Of a stretch of 64,000 nucleotides of DNA, positions 10,296 through 22,480 are shown piece by piece. The stretch lies in the NCBI RefSeq assembly GCF_914767665.1, contig NC_059503.1, forward strand, positions 58,112,352-58,176,351, written 5' to 3'. Both the position numbers and the translations under genes were made by a program. Numbering within the stretch: the first letter of the stretch is position 1; every line of letters begins with the position of its first letter. This stretch comes from Harmonia axyridis (taxonomy: Eukaryota; Arthropoda; Insecta; Coleoptera; Coccinellidae). Below the pieces are notes generated by a model. That model saw only the letters and a list, made by a program, of their open reading frames with translations. It ran no database searches and was not told the origin of the DNA.

Positions 10296-12970
10296 CTATT
10301 ATTATTATTATTATTTGAACTGGGGTCGTTTTGGTTCGGTAAGCCTTCCGGGAACTGCGACCATGCAGATCTTTTGTTCACTACCCTACTCATTCATGGA
10401 AACCCAGGGAGGTCGTCAATGACGTTAATAAAATTGACAACCTCCTTAGGGGCCTTGGCCGTTACCTGGTATCCAGAATCGACTAACCCATGTGAATGGT
10501 TCTTAGGCCAGCCAGCTCCGGACACTTGCATATCAAGTGTTCGGCTGTTTCTGCTTCCGATCCACAGAGCCTGCAAATCTCGTCTGCTGACTTTCCCATA
10601 CGGTACAAATGATGTTTGTACCGACAGTGCCCTGTCAGCAGTCCCACCATCACCCGAAACTCGGCTCGCGACAGCTTCAGGAGCTTTTTGGCTTAGGTAA
10701 GTGAAATCTTCACGAACTTTTTTGCCTGAACAAGTCTAGGAGTGTTAGTCCAGTGGATTGTCCTGCTGTTCAACTCCCATAGCTGGACCGCAGCTCTACA
10801 GGGTCTTTCACGAGGAACCTCACCCATATTTATACGGGAAACTACTGAACGTATTTTCATGAAATTCAGCACTTATAAGTATTTCACGATGCTGATGAAA
10901 TCTAAAATATTTTCAAGGCATGAGCACCTCCGGTTTTTCCGGAAATGACGTCAACTTCCGTTTTTCAAATTAGAACACCATTTTTTTTAATTGCAGAAAT
11001 AGATTCCTTAGAAAATTTCAAGTTATTTTGATGTAACATTTTTCAGTTTTGGTTGGAAAATTCTCTCTGAGCGGGAAAATTCGAAAAAAAAATCGAAAAT
11101 AGAGCTCCGCTGAAACAAGAATAACTTCGAGGTTTTTGGATGGAAAATTTTCATTTTTGGGATTTTTCAAGATGTAAGATTGATGTATCCACTTTGAAAA
11201 TCGAAATCGCGATTCATGATACAGGGGGTGAAAAAATCGCTTTCAAAGTTAGGGATGACAAAATCGTGAAAAATCATTTTTTTCAAATTAGAACCCCATT
11301 TTTTTATGGCAGATATTGAATCTACGTTAAAAAATAATGTGAGTGTATGCATCACACCCTTGCCCTAAAGTGGATATTTTCTGAGTTATTCACAAAAAAC
11401 TGTTTTTCGTCTTGAATTTTCAGCTATTTCTTTTCCCTTCACGCCAAAAAGATGAAATTTTCAGGAACTGTTATTTGAACCATGCTGTAGATTTTTCACC
11501 CCTTCTTGAAACCGACTTCAAGTTACTATTAGGAGAACCATGGCAAACTCTCGCAGTTATAACTAGGTTCTGTTAATGGTATCTCTCGTTGGTCTGGGTC
11601 GGTCAGGAAACCTCTCAATGAACAGTCGAATCGTTCTATCTACAACTTTATTACATTCTCCATGAAGTAGAATGAGATTTAAATAATCTTCATTGGTAAA
11701 ATTAGGCATAGTGATCGATTTTATAACTTAATACGAATTATCACCAAATTAATAGTAAACACAAAATGCTACTGAATAAAGAGGAATTTGGCAGATGTAA
11801 TTAATGATATCTATCATTAAAACAAAAAGAATGTAAAACATGGTAAGTTTTTGCATATGGTTCATAAGGAATTATTTATTTATCACTGGAGAGAAAACCG
11901 ATGGCCGATTAGTTGAAATAAAGAGGTTTCCGATACAAATTCGAATCAAAATTCGCCATCTATTTAGGAACAACCTGTACCTTTTTTCTCTTGCATATTA
12001 GGGTAGTAAAATCTAAAACATGGTTTAAGTAACAGTTCCTGAAAATTTCATCTTTTTGGCGTGAAGGGAAAAGAAATAGCTGAAAATTCAAGACGAAAAA
12101 CAGTTTTTTGTGAATAACTCAGAAAATATCCACTTTAGGGCAAGGGTGTGATGCATACACTCACATTATTTTTTAACGTAGATTCAATATCTGCCATAAA
12201 AAAAGGGGGTTCTAATTTGAAAAAATTGATTTTTCACGATTTTGTCATCCCTAACTTTGAAAGCGATTTTTTCACCCCCTGTATCATGAATCACGATTTC
12301 GATTTTTAAAGTGGATACATCAATCTTACATCTTGAAAAATCCCAAAAATGAAAATTTTCCATCCAAAAACCTCGAAGTTATTCTTGTTTCAGCGGAGCT
12401 CTATTTTCGATTTTTTTTTCGAATTTTCCCGCTCAGAGAGAATTTTCCAACCAAAACTGAAAAATGTTACATCAAAATAACTTGAAATTTTCTAAGGAAT
12501 CTATTTCTGCAATAAAAAAATGGTGTTCTAATTTGAAAAACGGAAGTTGACGTCATTTTCGGAAAAACCGGAGGTGCTCATGCCTTGAAAATATTTTGGA
12601 TTTCATCAGCATCGTGAAATACTTATAAGTGCTAAATTTCATGAAAATACGTTCAGTAGTTTCCCGTATAAATATGGGTGAGGTTCCTCGTGAAAGACCC
12701 TGTATATTGGTCTTTCCTATCCCACAGAAAGGCTCAGGTCCAGAAGGTGTTAACCTTGATGCACTTTTTGCAAGCTCATCAGCTCTTTCATTTCCTTCAA
12801 CCTCACAGTGCCCTGGTACCCATAGTAGAGTCACCTTAGATCCTCCTAGTGCAGTGAGTCTTATGAACCCATCGAAACCGTGATAAAATGTGACGCGAAG
12901 CCAGTAACGACAACTCTTGGGCATGCAGAGTCACTACAAATCAATTCAACATTAGTAACGAGCTTCTATT
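10296..12970 (-). mobile_element. LINE-B: degenerate RNase H-bearing LINE 3' part, split by a foldback element
   Basis: Reading the minus strand from about 12970 there is an RNase H segment (VTLLWVPGHCEVEGNERADELAK, about 12710-12850). It is interrupted by the foldback at 10799-12702 and resumes as NSRTIHWTNT, LSRAEFRVMVGLLTGHCRYK, and a C-x2-C-x-H-x-C end (EICRLCGSEAETAEHLICKC, 10500-10620). The 3' end is a (AAT)n tail at about 10297-10316. Domain order matches R1/I/jockey-type LINEs with RNase H. Frames are broken; it is not functional. Confidence 0.7.
10799..12702. mobile_element. Foldback element with about 700-bp terminal inverted repeats and TA duplications
   Basis: The left arm (10799 to about 11497) and right arm (about 12006-12702) are near-identical reverse complements, both beginning CAGGGTCTTTCACGAGGAAC. 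TA flanks both ends (10797-10798 and 12703-12704). The roughly 510-bp centre is non-palindromic and has no convincing coding sequence. Frames such as GLSRGTSPIFIRETTERIF appear in both arms simply because of the symmetry. Target duplication and ends suggest mobilisation by a Tc1/mariner-type transposase; this is inference. Confidence 0.88.
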
Positions 12971-12974
12971 CTTC

Positions 12975-13830
12975 ATTGATGTTTTCATCTCCCCTTTTTC
13001 CGTATTTGTATCAATTCTCCTGCGCCAGTAGCTTCTAGTCCTAAGGAAGGAAGTCCTCAAGGACTTCAAATATTCGAACTTCTTCTGAAGAATATTTTCT
13101 TTCAAACTCGACTACTATTTAAATGGATAAACTGAATCTAAAGGAAAAACCCGATTTTAAATCTAAAAGATGAAATAAACAATGGAACACCCTTCGTCCC
13201 GGGACAAAGAAAATATCACCCGACATAAATCAATGCGAAAACCTCGGAAAAGCCATCGGAAAATCGTTCTAACGGAACACCGTTCCGTCCGTTCGGCTCC
13301 TCCGGAAAATTGATAAGGGTTTAAATTGAATTGACAGGAAAAATTGGGAAGAAAAATACCGCGGTCGAGGGGTCCAATTGACCCTAGCCGAGCTCCTGAA
13401 TAAGGAAATCGGTATACAAGAGAGTGGTAGGGCGTTGTGAAAAATCTCCGATCCTTTCCGCCCTGTTAACTCCGGGACCCCTTGCGTAACCTTTCTTGGG
13501 AAAATCGACACTTCTTGTTTGTCGAAAGGCTTTATTGGTGTACCTTTCATCCCTTTTCTCATTCTTCTCCTGCGGGATCGTTTCCGAAGTGTTGAAGCAG
13601 ATTGTTACCGATATCATAGAAGGCATTTATTACGAAGGAACCAGTCTGTTATTGGTTCTTCCTTTCTTGAATGATGAATGTTATATTTCGAAAATTCAAA
13701 TCGTTGAAATCAAAAAAAATTTTTCAGCGATAGTTCTCCGAAAATTCACCCAATCATTTCGTTACAATGTAAGTAAGTATTTTTATCAACGCTCATCTAA
13801 ATAATGCAGCAAAATATTTTGTACAAAATA
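12975..13830. other. GC-richer island, possible regulatory DNA
   Basis: About 13170-13640 is clearly richer in GC than its surroundings and full of CG dinucleotides. It shows no transposon signature and no convincing ORF: frames at 13269-13562, 13384-13626 and 13496-13804 conflict. A host regulatory role is inference only. Confidence 0.25.
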
Positions 13831-13835
13831 ATAGT

Positions 13836-14880
13836 GGAAAAAGTACAACTTTTCACACGAGTGAGATGTTGCATTCTATACTTTTCCTACAACTGCACAA
13901 ATTTGAGTAGTTCAAGTAATGTACCTGATTCAATTCAAAATGGCCTTCGTTGACTGTATCTGTTCATTTATTGCGTTTCCATAAGAAGGACTTCTCAAAA
14001 ACCCAATTTCATTAGTCCAAGCGAGGTGTGGGCAAAGTGTGTGAACAATATTTCTCACAGACCACAGTATAGGCAATACATAGTTTTGAAATTGAGTAAA
14101 CTATGAAGAATACGCTACTTTCCATAGCGTTCGTAGGAGAAGTATAGTGTGCAACATGTGGAGAAAATCATTTTCTCACTCGTGTGCTTGCGGCACTCAC
14201 CTTTCAGGCTCTTCCCACAATCATCCACACTCGTGAGAAAAGTTGTACTTGCCCCACTTGTTGCACAATATACTTTTTCCTACAACTGCACAAATTTAAA
14301 TAATTCAAGTAATGTACCTAATTCATCTCACAATGGCCTTCGTTGACATTCATATATTCATTAATTGCGATTCCATAGAAACGACTTGTCAAAAGCCCAA
14401 TTACATTGGTCTACCAAGCAAGGTGAGGATAAAGTGTCGTGTGTATTAATATTTCTCACACTATGAGCAATACATGGTTCTGAAATTGAGCAGAATTAGC
14501 TACTCTCCATAGCAGTTGTAGGAAAAGTATAGTGGGCAACATGTGGAGAAAGTTCTTTTCTCACTCGTGTTTTTGCGGCACTCGTGAGAAAAGTTGTACT
14601 TTCCCCACTTGTACAATATACTATTTCCTACAACTGCACAAATGGAAATAATTTTAGTAATAAACCTAATTTCATTCAAAATCGCCTTTGTTGGCAGTTT
14701 ATGTTCATTTATTGCGTTTCCTTAAAAAAGACTTCTCAAAAACCCAATTTCATTAGTCTACCAAGCGAGGTGTGGTATAATACTTTCCACAGTGTGGGCA
14801 ATAATAGTTTTAAAATTGTCTAAGCTATGAAGAATACGCTACTTCCATAGCAGTTGAAGGAAAAAATAATTTTCCACTAC
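13836..14880. repeat. Tandem array of three TIR-bearing units (about 350-395 bp each)
   Basis: The motif TCCTACAACTGCACAAAT recurs at about 13884, 14278 and 14626, giving periods of 394 and 348 bp. Each unit also carries the reverse complement of its own start: the segment GTTGTAGGAAAAGTATAGTG with CTCACTCGTG near 14515-14570, and a diverged version near 14130-14185. The units are therefore MITE-like with inverted ends arranged in tandem. No coding potential is evident despite short frames at 14149 and 14584. Confidence 0.78.
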
Positions 14881-15790
14881 TGACATTGTGAGTAATCTGC
14901 TACTATTTGATGGAAGAAATTAGTACTTACTGGGATTTTGACAATGGAAAGTAAGTGAAAACTTCCTTCTAATTAATAAGTAAAATTTGAATCAGAAATT
15001 ATTTTTTTTCTGATCTATTTGTTACAATTTTCAAACTTAAAGTTTAAAATTAGGTGAAATTTTGTTGCTGCAATCTTCTAGATTATGCAAATTATGTAGG
15101 TAATACGGACTCAATAGATGATATATCTGTGTATGAGTTCAATTTGATATTTTATCTGATGTATGACAACTATTGCTGACTGCTGTACGAAATCTTATTG
15201 CCCATCTTATTTTTGTTATTGGGTATCCGATTTCAAGCCCTCATGTATCGTGCAAGCACGTTGACTACAGTATCGGCTAACAAAGTAGTTGAACTTCTCC
15301 TGAATGAATGCCCAGTGTAAGGCTCATTACTTGGAGACCCCAGAAAACTTGCAATTTTGCTTGGAAAATGTCGAAATCACTAAAAACCTTTCTCATTTTC
15401 TCGGTGACGGTAGAATCCTTCGTCGATTTTTGATTGAATATTCTTGAACGGCTCTTAATAACTTCCCAAACCAGTTCTATTAATGATATGTGGAAAATTA
15501 GCACATCTCCCATCAATAAGAGAGATCAAATTGTCATTTGGTATCAAGTGTAGTATTTATAGCAATGAAAGTAACCAAATCGACATATACTATACTATTT
15601 CGATAGACGATCAACCAGCACACTGGGTTTCATTCAAAACGACTGGGAACTTGGAAAACCCTTGTAGGGCTGAATTTTTCTGGCTTCCTCCAAGTGACTT
15701 TGGATATATAATACATATTCGAACAACTTGTATATCGCAAATCATGAAACCTGAAAATTCCAATTCTAATGAGAACTTCAAATCGCGAGA
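14881..15790. other. Unannotated interval
   Basis: Open frames at 15277-15516 (minus, 79 aa) and 15483-15920 (plus, 145 aa) overlap each other and show no motif I recognise. They could be old transposon or fortuitous. Confidence 0.25.
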
Positions 15791-15819
15791 GATAGAGATA
15801 CGTTACAACTGCCCGAATT

Positions 15820-16250
15820 CTAGGTCATTAAACCTCCACATACGTCTAAACCCCCCACCCCCTCGTCATCCCTTTCAATCCGAACCCTTTCGAACGGCAG
15901 CGCGCTTTCGCGAAAACTGAAACGAAGGCAGCAGCGAGACATTCATTAAAAATCTCATCGCATATACACGTTCCACGTAACGACCGTAATGATGAGACGC
16001 GATATCGGAAAATTTGCATTGTACGATAATTGCAAAAATGGCAGAAGAGACTGGCAGCACAGAAGGAAGGGCAGAGCAGGGTAGCAATTAACCTAAGAGG
16101 TGTCGCGAGGTTCATCTCGGCGACGCCGCCTAGGCGATGTTATAGGTAGTAGTGGAATTCTGCTTTATCGGCCGGGGGCTATGTCATCCATGCGAGCTGA
16201 TCAAGGCGGTGTTGTCGGATGGTGGTCTTGACTGCAGAATCTCTTTCGGA
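15820..16250. promoter_or_regulatory. GC-rich island, possible regulatory DNA
   Basis: The stretch is rich in CG and contains motifs such as CACGTTCCACGTAACG and GGCGACGCCGCC. It shows neither a supported ORF nor a mobile-element signature. Classification as regulatory rests only on composition. Confidence 0.2.
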
Positions 16251-16990
16251 TTTTTGGATGTAAATGAATTTGAAAATTGAAAATGTGTTGGAGAATTGTA
16301 TATTACTCACAATTCTCCAATATGTATTTTGGATTGCCTACCCAAATATCCTCACTTTTATTATTTTGCTTTGTTTGTATAATTATTCACGTTTATCTTA
16401 TTCATCTGATACTATCACTTTGCTATATTTATTACATTCATTTCTTTACTATTATATAATTTTGTATAATAATATATGATTTTCTATATATGCAAGGACA
16501 AGAATTGGGAAGGAAGCGGTTGAGGTTATATGGCCGAACTTAACCTAGTTTAACGTTCATGTCTTGTATATTCTCTGCTTTTCATCTTGTATTCCACGTG
16601 TACTCCGTTACACGTGTATTCAACGAAAGTATTCAACCAATATTTTCTACCTCACAGAAAATAAACCTGTTACCGAGTAAGTTGTTTAGTATTTATTACT
16701 GTTACCCTTTGCAATAATTCAGGAAATTATTCACCTATAAAGTGCGTAAATTAGTCCAAGCTAGAGACTATTAGTTATTACAACTTACTTGGAGTTGAAG
16801 TCTAGACAATTAGGTCTGCTCAAGTGTTGAGGAAAGGATAAGAATTTCCCCATCAAAATGAACTGAGCTCAAGATCCTCGAATACAATTTTCACAGACTT
16901 AATGAGTGTTTTATCAACAGATAAAATAACCCATTTAGGGCTCAGTGAGAACTATGATTACATTCAAATGTTTCACTATTTGGTAGTCTA
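16251..16990. other. AT-rich interval
   Basis: Low-complexity AT-rich DNA. The hydrophobic open frames at 16264-16479 come from T-rich sequence. No feature is supported. Confidence 0.3.
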
Positions 16991-17282
16991 ACAGAAAATG
17001 ACGAGTGCGGATTCTGTGGGGAGGAGGAAGAAACTCCGGATCACCTGGTGACGGAATGCCTCGCCATCTCTAGCCAACGCAAAACCTGCCTTGGACACGA
17101 AACTTATAGAAGTGAGGAATTAGCCTCCTTGAAGCCATCCCACATACTAAAGTTCATTAGAACTCTGGAACTGAAAGGCGAGCTTTAGATCACGTTATGG
17201 AGATAATAGCTTTGATGGGGGCACAATAGACCATTAGGTCGCAGTGAAACGTAACCTCCTTAATTAAATCTAAATCTAATCT
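16990..17282 (+). mobile_element. 3' end of an RNase H/zinc-knuckle LINE (LINE-C)
   Basis: The frame reads DECGFCGEEEETPDHLVTEC, a C-x2-C-x-H-x-C terminal motif of LINE ORF2, then continues to LELKGEL and a stop near 17189. The 3' UTR ends in AAATCTAAATCTAATCT. It is 5'-truncated and distinct in sequence from LINE-B. It may be young, as the visible frame is intact. Confidence 0.65.
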
Positions 17283-17690
17283 TCACTATTTGGTATGCAG
17301 GTTATAATGCAGCAACTAATAATTCTTAGTGTGTTATGGAGATCTTAAGTTGTTTTAGTTTGAAATATTATTTCAGCAGGATGGTGGCTTTTGTCATATC
17401 ACTTGGAGAATATTGACGGCTTCACATTAGTATTTTTCTGATCATATTTTGTTTCAGTTTGATGACATTAATACCATCCTTGAAGGGTACAACTGGACGC
17501 TGCATCAATAAAATTCTGTCCAATACCTAAATCCAAACCTCCTATTGAGAATTTTGCCAGAAGAATGGGCATTGCAAGGAAACCAGGAGTGATATTCCTT
17601 GAGTTGCAATTCTGCGTCTTCATTCAGTAATTTCAGTCACATTGTCTCTTTTAAAATATCTAAAAAAATATCTAGAATATTTGATATAGA
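17283..17690. other. Unannotated interval
   Basis: Nothing recognised; short frames only. Confidence 0.3.
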
Positions 17691-18610
17691 AGTAATCCTG
17701 TAAAAACGACGTAAAAACGCCCAAATGTCGGCATGAAAGGCTTCCTCTTTATCCAAACAAAATCTTCTCCATCCTTTCCCTTTTACAAACAGTTGCACCT
17801 TCATTAAATCCGAAAAAAAAATAAACAGATAGAAGTGATAATAATAGTTTCCATTATGTCGATTAGAAATAAGCGACCCATTCTGAAAAAGAATCTAAAA
17901 CTGAATGGATAGCTTCGAAACCACCATGAAATTTATAAATTGGACAAGTATTCACCAAGTGGTCAATGATTTCTTCTACACCACACTCACATAGTGGGCT
18001 TTCAATAAAATGCCATTTGGAGAGCATACTATTGCAACATCCATGACCAGTCCTAAGTTGATTAGAAGTACTCCAAATTCTCCTGGGAAGATTGAAACCA
18101 ACTTTCTCTGAAGGGTCAACGTTAAGACCTTTGTTGAAGACATTACTAGAACTCAATTGCAAACGCCAAATTTCCTTGTACCTATATTTCATTAGATTGA
18201 AGGAAGGTATAATCTATAAAGGTTTGCGTGACTTTAATCTGGCAGTTCTAGTACCTGGGAGGAAAAATACAATTGGAAATAAGTTCGGGTAGAAATGACA
18301 TTTTTACCAAGATTTCTTGACTAAAACCTGTCTACGAATATGAGGTAGAAGCATATGTGATAGCACTGGTAACCAATGAAAAGGTGTAGATCTAATAGTT
18401 ACACTGATAGATCCCATGAAAACGTTAAGATGTGCATCAATTTCATGAACATGAGTACAATTGAACCAAACAGCACAGTATTCAGCAGCAGAAAAAACCA
18501 AGGCCAAAGCTGCCGTACGAGGAGTGCTGGCATCGGCATCCCATGAAGAACCAGCTAATTTTTGAAGGATATTTTTTCTCGATTTCAATTTCAAACGTTT
18601 ATTTATTTAA
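17690..18610 (-). mobile_element. LINE-A copy 2, 5'-truncated jockey-like element
   Basis: The minus strand encodes KSRKNILQKLAGSSWDADAS, CAVWFNCTHVHEIDAHLN and STPFHWLPVLSHM (18304-18594). In a shifted frame it then encodes LRTGHGCCNSMLSKWHFIES with PLCECGVEEIIDHLVNTCPI (17863-18192), a terminal C-x-C-x-H-x-C motif. The 3' UTR matches copies 1 and 3. This copy has neither the MITE of copy 1 nor the Tc1 of copy 3, so it serves as the empty-site reference for both. Confidence 0.78.
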
Positions 18611-20180
18611 ACGCATGAAAAAAACAACATTGGTTTTTGGCTGTGTTTTATGAAGAAACATTCTATAACAATATCCAAAAAGATTGCTTCGCTCTCAAGT
18701 GTACCTCAAGGACAAATAAACCCTATTTTATGAGATGGCTTGTGATTGTGTTCGTTGTAGATCAATAGGATGATTCTTTAATTTCTATGTATCATGCATA
18801 TATGTACAACTGCTTTTAAATCTACAGTTTTTCATATTGCATCACCTTTTTCAACTCTATATCACTATCATGATCCTTCAAAATGAACTAGGAACCTAAA
18901 TGAAATTGTGAGCCCTGATAAATCCTTCTCATCACCATGTATAATTAACAAATATATATTAGCACGATCTGAGTGGGTTATCAAAATTTGCATACAACTA
19001 ACAAACCTACAGTGACACTATATTATTCTTTCTCTTCTGAACTCAGCTTGTTAGATCTCCGTCGAGAAGCATCACGTTTGTTATGTAGATTTGATTGCAT
19101 TTTTTGTGACTGGAAATGGAACAGTAAAAATCAAGACTGGATATATTCTGCCACTGGACATTGTTGGTATGTGAAAACTTCATAATATAAATAGGGCTCC
19201 TGAAAATGAGCTATTTGGAAATTCATATAATAATCTACCTATTCCAATAATCGCCTGATCATAAGATTTCGATTGATTTTGGTGATAGCATGAAGAGAAT
19301 ATTCAAGTAAGCCATTTGTTTATATACATATGGACTAGCATGAATAAAACAAAATAAGTTTTTCAAAGGAAGTAGTTGCCTCACACTGAAATACGTGTAC
19401 TTCCCATTCCTCAAAAAAATCTTTGAAAAATGGTTGTATCCACATCATATTGACATTATTAACTAATGGGATTCTCTCTGATCATCGCATCAGATATGAA
19501 AAATATCAACACGTACCGTTTTCATTTTTGTATGTCTAATCAGTCACCCGCTTAACCTGGAGATGGGTAGGTGAATAAGGCAGGGAGCACTGATCAGATG
19601 ATTCCAACAGTGATCCCGGGATGATATATCTCAACACAACAAAATTGGACAACCTGAACTTTTTATCTTTTTTCTTATTGTGTATCCACAAACGAACCCT
19701 TTGCAACAGGTGGTACCACTTGATGCGTTAACTGACAGATTATTCCACGTTATCCAGTTTTGTGATAAATAAAATTATGACGACTATTTATAAGAAAACA
19801 AAGAAATAAATTAAAATAGTAAAATTAAAAGTGTGGAGGAAAAAAGTGGAATGTGTTATTGGACCCTCATTTTCTGCCTTGATTTGATCAAAATTCGTCA
19901 GAGATTCTCTGCATTAAAAGCCAATCTTGCGCACACGTTTTGCTCTGAAGCAATTCTAATATTGGCGATAAAAATAATTCCATTTCTTGAACGCTCTCAA
20001 ATTCGCCTTGTGTTCGGGAGGCACAACCTGACAACGTCGCTAGTCGAACGACAGGTATCAGACAAAGATGGAGAAGAGGAGAATTCTTCAAGCTCCTTAT
20101 TACTGTTAACATTCGCGATCATTTCTCGAAAATTAAAAACGCCCCAAGCACGTATCATTTTCATTTCTGAACAGTGCAAG
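18611..20180. other. Unannotated interval
   Basis: Mostly AT-rich. Open frames at 18973 and 19833-20195 show no family signature. No RNA genes or repeats recognised. Confidence 0.3.
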
Positions 20181-20199
20181 ATAACAAAAACGTAATTTA

Positions 20200-20430
20200 A
20201 AAAATCGCAATTTGTGTTTTTGTCATTATCTCTGCGCGCCTTGAGCGCCCCCTTGCGTCCTCGTCGACGATGGGATTCGTCTCAGAGCGGCGATAATTGA
20301 ATATCGCCTGGTGCATATCGGAAGTTGCCGATAATTGATATTGATGATGGCGGCCGTCGGTGGAAGAAAAAGAAGTTGCGCTTTTGTTCTTCAGGGCGTA
20401 ATGACTTTGTGGCGATCAATGCTCATGTTT
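20200..20430. promoter_or_regulatory. GC-rich island with GATGGCGGCCGTC motif, possible regulatory DNA
   Basis: Compact CG-rich block with repeated CGATAATTGA/GCCGATAATTG and the motif GATGATGGCGGCCGTC near 20343, which contains a GCCAT core (reverse strand) like those bound by PHO/YY1 proteins. No ORF or element signature. Regulatory role is inference. Confidence 0.22.
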
Positions 20431-20551
20431 TTGTTGAAATATAAGGCGTTTCATAATAATTGTCTGCCAAATTTGAAGGAGGTAGATATAAAATGTCAGC
20501 AGGAGTATAGATTTCTCCGATAATGCATTTCTTCGGGTGCTGCACATTATG

Positions 20552-21490
20552 AAGGGTGTTTTTTTTTAGAGCTATAGAACTTTAAATTGCAATAAAACAA
20601 CTATGGATTATTCGATTGACATGAATTTTATTAATCCGCAAGATAATCTTGTGGCATTACATTTTAAATATGATTTCTGGCATATGACCGCCACGACTGG
20701 CTCGAATGTAGTCCAATCTGGACGTCCAATTTTCGATTACTTTTTCCAACATTTGTGGCCGTATATCGGCAATAACACGGCGAATGTTGTCTTCCAAATG
20801 GTCAAGGGTTTGTGGCTTATCTGCATAGACCAATGACTTTACATAGCCTCACACAAAGTAGTCTAGCGGTGTTGAATCACAAGATATTGGAGGCCAATTC
20901 ACAGGTCCAAAACGTGAAATTAGGCGGTCACCAAACGTGTCTTTCAATGAATCGATTGTGGCACGAGCTGTGTGACATGTTGCGCCGTCTTATTGGAACC
21001 ACAGCTCCTGGAAATCATGGTTGTTCAATCCAGGAATGAAAAAGTTAGTAATCATGGCTATATACCGATCACCATTGACTGTAACGTTCTGGCCATCATC
21101 GGTTTTGAAGAAGTACAGACCAATGATTCCACCAGCCCATAAAGCGCACCAAACAGTCAGTTTTTTTGGACGTAACGGTGTTTCGACATACACTTGAGGA
21201 TTAGCTTCACTCCAAATGCGGCAGTTTTGTTTGTTGACGTAGCCATTCAACCAGAAGTGCGCTTCATCGCTAAACAAAATAAAATGGACGTAGTGCGCGA
21301 TACGTATTCCACACAGAACCATTATTTTCAAAATAAAATTGCACTATTTGCAATCGTTGTTTAGGCTTGAGTCTATTCATGATGACTAGCCAAACCAAAC
21401 TGAGAATAAATCATTTGGCAGCTGTTAAATCGGTAGCCCTCTTGAACAGTAATGCCAACTTAAAGTTATATACCTCGAAAAAAGACTTCT
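20552..21490 (-). mobile_element. MarA copy B: Tc1/mariner deletion derivative
   Basis: Ends AAGGGTGTTTTTTTTT (left) and a decayed TACCTCGAAAAAAG (right). The transposase remnant contains SDEAHFWLNGYVNKQNCRIW. It shows the same N-terminal junction as copies D, F and G (HYVHFILFSDEAHF, out of frame with the start region). The catalytic C-terminal part is present but disrupted. TA flanks are not clear, so this copy is older or its ends are eroded. Confidence 0.8.
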
Positions 21491-21659
21491 GTTACTATGT
21501 AAAAAATTATTACTCAGATATTTATGATTTGGTAACTTCCAAACAATTGAGGTTGAATTTTTTCGTCAAGATGTTCGTATACATCGAATTTTGAGACAAA
21601 ATCTTCCTCAGGTTGATGATGAAATCATGATCAATTACATTATTCCTAAATTCGAGGTT

Positions 21660-22150
21660 TTATTATTATGGTTATACATTTCTCATTCAAAGTATTGTCT
21701 ATCGCTGGCCACTACTTTTTCCCATCTTTTGGGCAGAGTACGAGTCCCGCGTTGAAAAAACTGGTCATTTTTCGAAGCGATTCTCGAATCTATCCAATTT
21801 TTTACTTCTTCATAAAACCGGAACTGCTGGTCAGTCAGGCCGTGTGCCTTTGATCGAAACAAGTGATAGTACGAGGCAGAAACGTCTGAATCTGGGGTAT
21901 TCATTTCAACGTTTCCAAGTATGTCTTGACCACTTTCACAAACATGGGATTGAGCATTGTCATGCTGTTAAATCACTTTATCATGTCTATTGTTGTATTC
22001 CGGCCATTTGTTTTTCATTGCTCTGCTCAAACGCATTAATTGCGTTCGATAACGATCTCCTGTGATTGTTTCAGTCGGTTTTTACAACTCATAATACCCT
22101 ACGCCGAGCTCCACCTAATACTGAGCATGATCTTGGAACCATGAATATTC
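21660..22150 (-). mobile_element. 3' remnant of a mauritiana-type mariner (DD34D family)
   Basis: Minus-strand translation gives SASYYHLFRSKAHGLTDQQF, EEVKNWIDSRIASKNDQFFQ and LPKRWEKVVASDRQYFE (21683-21904), the classic C-terminus of Mos1-like mariner transposases. Upstream, fragments equivalent to GDRYRTQLMRLSRA are readable to about 22120. It is 5'-truncated and frameshifted. Confidence 0.75.
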
Positions 22151-22154
22151 GGTT

Positions 22155-22480
22155 ATGTAGTGACTCTGTCTAATCTCAGATGGCACTATGGCTGTTCGCG
22201 CCACACTACATCTGCCCCGGCGGATTTAAAGGGGTCGTCGCGTTGCAACAGAGTCACCTCTCCACGATGGTGTGAGAAGGTGTATCTTAGGCAGAGATTG
22301 CTCGATAGCCTAACTGAAGAGTCCACCAGCGATCTCGGGACAGAACACCAAACCCCTGGGAGAGGGTGCATTTCGTAACTTGGCTCGAAAACGTTTGGCC
22401 AAAAGCTTAAATTTTCCAATAGTCCCGCTATTCCTGGCCGAGAATGTGCTTCACGCCAAATCAAAAGTGTCTTGGAAACT
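22155..22480. other. GC-rich block of unknown origin
   Basis: Distinctly GC-rich compared with both sides. A 92-aa minus-strand frame (22186-22464) has no recognisable domain. Possibly the UTR of a retroelement, but no defining end or tail is seen. Confidence 0.25.

Noticed and set aside
10742..10948. Frame RGTSPIFIRETTERIF, also within 12553-12924
   Set aside because: Appears in both arms of the foldback because the arms are reverse complements; no independent coding evidence.
13836..14880. CRISPR-like array
   Set aside because: Units are 350-395 bp with inverted ends; there are no short direct repeats with unique spacers, and the genome is eukaryotic.
15483..15920. 145-aa open frame
   Set aside because: Overlaps an opposite-strand frame, ends in a proline run from GC-rich DNA, and shows no domain.
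16264..16479. Membrane protein with hydrophobic stretch
   Set aside because: The hydrophobicity follows from T-rich low-complexity DNA, and two overlapping frames look equally hydrophobic.
20603..21039. Recurring small ORFs beginning MDYSIDMNFIYPQDN and MAYPHRPMTLHSPTE, also near 32481-32917, 47514-47950 and 56555-56982
   Set aside because: They are antisense shadows of the MarA transposase and its 3' TIR region. They recur only because the element recurs.
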